51,109 nucleotides of DNA from Levilactobacillus zymae DSM 19395 (GTDB lineage: Bacteria > Bacillota > Bacilli > Lactobacillales > Lactobacillaceae). This document shows, piece by piece, positions 46,844 to 51,109 of the stretch. The translations under genes were made by a program, and so were the position numbers. Position 1 is the stretch's first letter. Each line of letters opens with the position of its first letter. The notes under the pieces are model-generated. The model was given only the letters and a program-made list of their open reading frames with translations, did no database searches and had not been told where the DNA came from. The stretch spans positions 1 through 51,109 of the forward strand of contig NZ_AZDW01000003.1 of the NCBI RefSeq assembly GCF_001434115.1, given 5' to 3'.

Positions 46844-48172
46844 TTAATCGCGTAAATGTTGTTTCTTCAGATAATACACCGGAATCCCAATCGCTACGAT
46901 TAAGAGCGAGAGCAGCACTCCGGACAGATCCGAGCCAATCTCACTGACGATGACGAACAGGGCACCGAGAATGGCCACTAGCGGCGTTAGCGGGAACCAT
47001 GGTGTCGAGAAGGGCCGCGGCTGCCCGGCGTTACGTTTCCGCAACAGGAAGACGCCGATAAACGCCGCCACGTAGAAGCAGTAGACCGTGAAGATACACA
47101 GGTCGGACAACCGGTCAGGGTTGAAGAACAGAATCATGACACTAGCGTACGCAATGATTACCGTCGTGGCCACCATGGGTTCGTAGGTTTTACGGTGCAG
47201 GTAGGCCAGTTGTTTGGAGAACGGTAACTGATCCTTCTTGGCCATCGCGTAAACGATGCGGGGGAAGGTCATAATTTTTCCGTTCAGACAGCCGACCATC
47301 GAAATAATGATCCCAATGTTTAGCAAGCGACCGCCGATGGTCCCGAAGGCACTCTGGGCGAAGTAGACCGTGGTTTGCTCGCCCAGCCGGTGAATCGTGG
47401 CGGCGGGGATGAAGTGTAAGATCCCGTAGCTGACCAGCGTGTAGGCGACCAATACCAGCGAAATACCCAGGATAATGGCCTTCGGCAGAATCTTTTGGGG
47501 ATTCTTGATTTCCCCACCCAAGTTGGCCACGAGAATCCAACCGTCGTAGGCGAACAGGGTGGCCAGCACGGCGACCCCGAAGTTACCGGTCGATTGGGTG
47601 ACCGTGTGCAATGACTGTCCGAAGGCGTCCTGATTCCCGTAGAAGAGGCCGAAGATGATGATGGCAGCAATCGGGAGGAGTTTACCCAGCGTGGTCACGA
47701 TTTGAAAGGCGGCGCCCCAGCGGTTGTTCAACATGTTCAACCCACCAATCAGGATGATGACCCCGATGGCTAACGGCGCGTGCCACGCACCGTTGAGCTT
47801 GAAGAACCCTACGAGCAGGATACTCAGGTAGGCCGCAATCGAGGCAATGATGGCGGGACCGTAAACGGCGATCTGCATCCAGCCGGACAGAAAGCCCCAG
47901 AATTTACCGTAAATGCCGTTCATATAGGCGTAGAGTCCGCCGGTGTGGGGCATCTGCGCACCAACTTCGGCGATGGTCAAACCGGCCGTTAGCGTGATGA
48001 CCCCACCCAGAAACCAGGCCAACAGTGCACTGCCCGTAGAGCCCGCACTATCCAATACGGAAGATTGTTTGAAGAAGATTCCGGAGCCAATGACAGTCCC
48101 CACAACTAAGGACAGGGCGGACCAGAATCCGAGAGAACGGTTCAGGGTAGTGGTAGCGTTTGTTTTAGGCAT
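46844..48172 (-). CDS. APC-family amino-acid permease
   Basis: 442 aa, twelve predicted membrane helices. LVVGTVIGSGIFFKQ is the APC-family TM1 GSGIF motif; LFAYDGWILVANLGGEI matches the L-type/SteT exchanger group. Substrate probably neutral amino acids. The start at 48172 follows GAGG; the frame is open from 48205. Single gene. Confidence 0.85.
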   Translation of the reverse strand: MPKTNATTTLNRSLGFWSALSLVVGTVIGSGIFFKQSSVLDSAGSTGSALLAWFLGGVITLTAGLTIAEVGAQMPHTGGLYAYMNGIYGKFWGFLSGWMQIAVYGPAIIASIAAYLSILLVGFFKLNGAWHAPLAIGVIILIGGLNMLNNRWGAAFQIVTTLGKLLPIAAIIIFGLFYGNQDAFGQSLHTVTQSTGNFGVAVLATLFAYDGWILVANLGGEIKNPQKILPKAIILGISLVLVAYTLVSYGILHFIPAATIHRLGEQTTVYFAQSAFGTIGGRLLNIGIIISMVGCLNGKIMTFPRIVYAMAKKDQLPFSKQLAYLHRKTYEPMVATTVIIAYASVMILFFNPDRLSDLCIFTVYCFYVAAFIGVFLLRKRNAGQPRPFSTPWFPLTPLVAILGALFVIVSEIGSDLSGVLLSLLIVAIGIPVYYLKKQHLRD

Positions 48173-48205
48173 AGCTGATGACCTCGCTTTCAACATTTTA
48201 ATCAA

Positions 48206-48540
48206 ATTTTAATCTGATACAGTGTACCAAATTTAACGGGGAGACGCAATCACTAATCAGCTGACCGGTCAGTTGCGGAAGCTAATTAACGTCGGGGTGA
48301 GACTCTCGGTGGGAATCGTCGTTTGGGTGGTCTTAAAAGTGGCGTTTTGATTGAACTTAGAACGTGGCAATTGAGGAAGCTTAATGCCCCGGACAGGATT
48401 CGAACCTGCCGGAAACTTTCCGGGAAATGGAGCTGCGTTCATATTCACTATCAACGATTGGCAGTGTCTTTCCTTGCCCTCTCCCGCACTTAGCGGGAAA
48501 ATTAACCCGTTAAGCATTTCGTTACGAAAGGGGAAATGAC
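48206..48540. other. Intergenic region with tRNA-Leu 3' fragment
   Basis: 335 bases without a gene. It holds a stray tRNA-Leu 3' end (48382-48410) and a perfect CCGGAAA-C-TTTCCGG palindrome (48409-48423). I looked for a T-box motif before the permease and saw none. No clear promoter for uvrA-like. Confidence 0.5.
48382..48410 (-). pseudogene. 3' fragment of tRNA-Leu
   Basis: On the minus strand GGCAGGTTCGAATCCTGTCC continues to GGGGCATTA, which matches the T-arm and acceptor end of the tRNA-Leu at 45989-46072 with few differences. No 5' half (GCCCCGG) precedes it. This is the typical scar of a tRNA-targeting integrase, or a transposed fragment. Confidence 0.7.
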
Positions 48541-51057
48541 ATGTCAGCAACACCTAAATTACCCCAAGCCATTAAGGTGCGGGGCGCGCGGGTCAACAAC
48601 TTAAAGGACCTCGACGTCGACATTCCACTTCACAAATTTGTCGCCATTACCGGTCGGAGTGGCTCGGGGAAGTCTTCTTTGGCCATGGGCGTGCTCTACG
48701 CCGAGGGGGCGCGGCGCTACCTGAACGCGTTGTCGACCTTTACCCGGCGACGCATCAACCAGGTCGGCAAAGCCGCGGTGGATTCCGTCGAATACTTGCC
48801 CTCGGCACTGGCCCTGAAACAACGGCCGGCGGTTCCCGGCGTGCGCTCGACCGTGGGGACCATGTCCGAAAGCCTAAATATTTTACGGCTGGTCTTTTCC
48901 CGACTGGGGTCGCCGGTCTGTCCCAACGGTCACCGGCTAAAGCCGACGCTCGACGTGGCGGGCAACATGGGCCATCTGACCTGTCCGGTCTGCGGCGTGC
49001 ACTTCACGGCACCCGGGGCCGAAGACTTTGCGTTTAACTCCGATGGCGCATGTCCCACCTGTGGCGGTCTAGGTGAGGTCCGGCAATTGGACCCCGACCT
49101 GATCATTGCCGATGAGAATCAGACCTTGCGCGAGGGGGCCGTGGCCTCCTGGCACCTGCCGGGACGCAACTTCATGCCCGTGGTGGCCGATGCCATTGGC
49201 ATTCCCATCGACGTGCCCTACAAGGACCTTAGCGATGAGATGAAGCAGCGGGTCCTGCACGGCAAGAAGGAAACGGTGTCGCTCAACATCCCCAGCAGCA
49301 AGGGTAAAATCTTTCACATGGATAACGCCGTCTACGAGAACGCCTTTGCGGCGGTTGAGGATAGCGTGAAGACCACCAAGAACGAACGGACGATTGCCAA
49401 ACTCAACAAGTTTTACACCTTCTCGACCTGCCCGACCTGTCACGGCACGCGCTTGAAGCCAGAACTCCTGCAGCAGACCATCAACGACCGCAACATCGCC
49501 GAACTCTGCGACTTACCGTTAAGTGATTTAACGCAGTTTGCGGACACCATCGTGGCCGGGTTACCCGCCGAAATGCACGAGATGGGGACCAGTTTGGTCG
49601 GCGAACTTAAGGATAGCTTACAACCGCTATTTAACCTGGGGCTCGACTATTTGACGTTGAGCCGACCGGGCGCGACCTTATCGACCGGGGAACTCCAACG
49701 GATTCAGTTGGGGCGGACCCTGCGCAGTGCAACGACCGGCGTGCTTTACGTGTTGGACGAACCCTCGGTGGGGTTGCATCCGGCGAACGTGACCGGGTTG
49801 ATCAAGACCTTCCGCGGCTTGGTGGCCCAGGGCAACTCCGTAGTAGTCGTGGACCACGACCCACGGATCATCGCCGCGGCTGACGACGTGCTGGAGATTG
49901 GTCCGGGCGCCGGCAAACTGGGCGGCACCGTGGTCGATCACGGGACCGTTGCGCAGGTGGCCCACAGTCCCAAATCGTTGATTGCGCCGTTTCTAACGGG
50001 GCAGGTGCCCTTACGGCAGCGGCCGCAGGTGCCTGCCGAACAACTCTGGGCCAAGGGGGCCATCGGGCTGGAGGTCCAACACCGCTTTAACATCGACGAC
50101 GTGACGGCCAAGCTGCCTAAGAACCGCCTGACCACGGTCACGGGGATGAGCGGGGCCGGCAAGACCACCTTGGTGTTGGACAGCTTAATTCCGGCCATCG
50201 AAGCCCAGGTGGCCAAGACGCCGTTGCCGAAACACGTTAAGCAGTTGGAACGCAACGGGGTGCGGCACGTGGTCGTGGTCGATTCCGTACCAGTGGGCAA
50301 GAACGTCCGCTCCACGGTGGCGACCTACACCGATATTTTGACCCATCTCCGGAAACTCTTTGCGGCGACCCCGGCGGCCCAAGCTAAGGGCTACACCGCC
50401 AGCCGGTTTTCCTATAACGTGGCGGCGGGGGCCTGCCCGGTCTGCAACGGGACCGGCCAAATCTCGTTAGACGTCCAGTATCTGCCGGACATTACCCAGG
50501 TCTGCCCGCAGTGTCAGGGCAAACGGTACAACCGTGAGACGCTGGCCATCAAGTGGCACGATTACAGCATTGCCGACATCCTGGCGCTCTCCGTCGACGA
50601 AGCGTTACCGGTCTTTGCGACCGAGAAGGGCATCGAACAAACGTTACAGACGCTCCACGACATGGGACTAGGTTATCTGCTATTGGGTGAAAGTACGCCG
50701 TTACTCTCCGGGGGGGAGGCCCAGCGGTTGAAGTTGACTTCGCGGCTGGGTAAACGCCAGACCGGCACGTTATTTGTCTTCGACGAACCCACGGTGGGCT
50801 TACACCCGCTAGACATTCAACAGTTGATCCGGGTTTTCGACCAACTCTTGCAACAGGGGGCCACGGTGCTGGCCATCGAGCACGATTTGGAATTGATCGC
50901 TAATGCCGATTACGTGATCGACATGGGGCCCGGCGGTGGTCGGCTGGGGGGCCATCTGGTCGCCACGGGGACGCCGCAAGCCGTGAGTGTTAACCCGCAG
51001 AGTGTGACCGGGCAGTATCTGAAACGGGCGTTTGATCAGATAAAAATGAAGTCATAA
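48541..51057 (+). CDS. UvrA2-like excinuclease ABC paralogue
   Basis: 838 aa, shorter than UvrA (about 940). Two ABC modules: Walker A GRSGSGKSS near residue 38 and GMSGAGKTT near residue 536; signature LSTGELQRIQLG in the first and LSGGEAQRLKL in the second; Walker B VLDEPSVGLHP and FDEPTVGLHP. Several CxxC zinc fingers (CPVCG, CPTCGG, CPTCHG, CPVCNG, CPQCQG). The length fits UvrA2 paralogues that lack the UvrB-binding domain and are linked to resistance to DNA-binding drugs. ATG after AAAGGGG. Confidence 0.85.
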   Translation: MSATPKLPQAIKVRGARVNNLKDLDVDIPLHKFVAITGRSGSGKSSLAMGVLYAEGARRYLNALSTFTRRRINQVGKAAVDSVEYLPSALALKQRPAVPGVRSTVGTMSESLNILRLVFSRLGSPVCPNGHRLKPTLDVAGNMGHLTCPVCGVHFTAPGAEDFAFNSDGACPTCGGLGEVRQLDPDLIIADENQTLREGAVASWHLPGRNFMPVVADAIGIPIDVPYKDLSDEMKQRVLHGKKETVSLNIPSSKGKIFHMDNAVYENAFAAVEDSVKTTKNERTIAKLNKFYTFSTCPTCHGTRLKPELLQQTINDRNIAELCDLPLSDLTQFADTIVAGLPAEMHEMGTSLVGELKDSLQPLFNLGLDYLTLSRPGATLSTGELQRIQLGRTLRSATTGVLYVLDEPSVGLHPANVTGLIKTFRGLVAQGNSVVVVDHDPRIIAAADDVLEIGPGAGKLGGTVVDHGTVAQVAHSPKSLIAPFLTGQVPLRQRPQVPAEQLWAKGAIGLEVQHRFNIDDVTAKLPKNRLTTVTGMSGAGKTTLVLDSLIPAIEAQVAKTPLPKHVKQLERNGVRHVVVVDSVPVGKNVRSTVATYTDILTHLRKLFAATPAAQAKGYTASRFSYNVAAGACPVCNGTGQISLDVQYLPDITQVCPQCQGKRYNRETLAIKWHDYSIADILALSVDEALPVFATEKGIEQTLQTLHDMGLGYLLLGESTPLLSGGEAQRLKLTSRLGKRQTGTLFVFDEPTVGLHPLDIQQLIRVFDQLLQQGATVLAIEHDLELIANADYVIDMGPGGGRLGGHLVATGTPQAVSVNPQSVTGQYLKRAFDQIKMKS

Positions 51058-51109
51058 TTCTAAAAATACTAAGCTTAGAGGCATAGAAGTTACCCGACGG
51101 GGTGCTCCT

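Noticed and set aside
48206-48540. T-box riboswitch before the permease
   Set aside because: No conserved T-box sequence or specifier stem could be found on the minus strand.
1-51109. CRISPR arrays and insertion sequences
   Set aside because: No regular direct repeats with spacers and no transposase motifs were seen.

Overview
The window looks like the right-hand part of a temperate Myoviridae-type prophage (about 1 to 37,450) joined to chromosomal genes of a lactic acid bacterium (about 37,700 to the end). The host side carries a maltose-phosphorylase/beta-phosphoglucomutase operon, a DUF5776-type cell-wall context and a G+C-rich codon style, which suggest a heterofermentative lactobacillus such as Levilactobacillus. 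The species is an inference. The integrase and lysogeny end of the prophage lies outside the window to the left.

Layout of the prophage. Positions 1-3.9 kb hold the end of the early region: a RusA-type Holliday-junction nuclease and a string of small, AT-richer hypothetical genes. An ArpU/RinA-type late activator (3987-4457) follows. It is succeeded by three 11-bp direct repeats and a -10 box, then about 630 nt of highly structured non-coding sequence (a GOLLD/ROOL-class giant RNA candidate), then a tRNA cluster (Lys, Asn, Ser, Trp plus armless tRNA-like elements) ending at a terminator at 5803-5830. The packaging and head genes follow: terS, terL split by a 1,008-nt group I intron carrying a homing endonuclease, portal, a MuF-type minor capsid protein with a C-terminal polymorphic-toxin domain and a small putative immunity gene, scaffold, a head protein, and a GpE-type major capsid protein with a canonical -1 frameshift signal. 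Connectors, tail sheath, tail tube, a frameshifted tail-assembly chaperone, a 1,815-aa tape measure with two wall-hydrolase domains, baseplate genes, tail fibres and a lysis cassette (membrane proteins, LLH-type holin, GH25 endolysin) complete it. A strong terminator at 37,397-37,442 ends the phage.

Chromosomal side: a Cof-type HAD phosphatase; a convergent pgmB/GH65 phosphorylase operon with a LacI-type operator; a small membrane protein; a CPBP protease; an OhrR-like MarR regulator with its operator but no ohr gene next to it; a roughly 870-bp gene-poor stretch; VanZ-like and YbjQ-like proteins; tRNA-Leu(CAG); a small secreted protein; an APC amino-acid permease; a stray 3' fragment of tRNA-Leu; and a UvrA2-like ABC protein.

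The observations most worth following up are: the structured RNA with its miniature tRNA-like elements; the MuF toxin/immunity pair; the -1 frameshift site in the major capsid gene that would append a HeH/LEM-like domain; the strand-biased heptamer GGGGATG, which I counted by eye about 51 times in the phage part against roughly 5 expected; and the 11-bp iterons of the late promoter. All family assignments are from reading the sequence; no searches were run.
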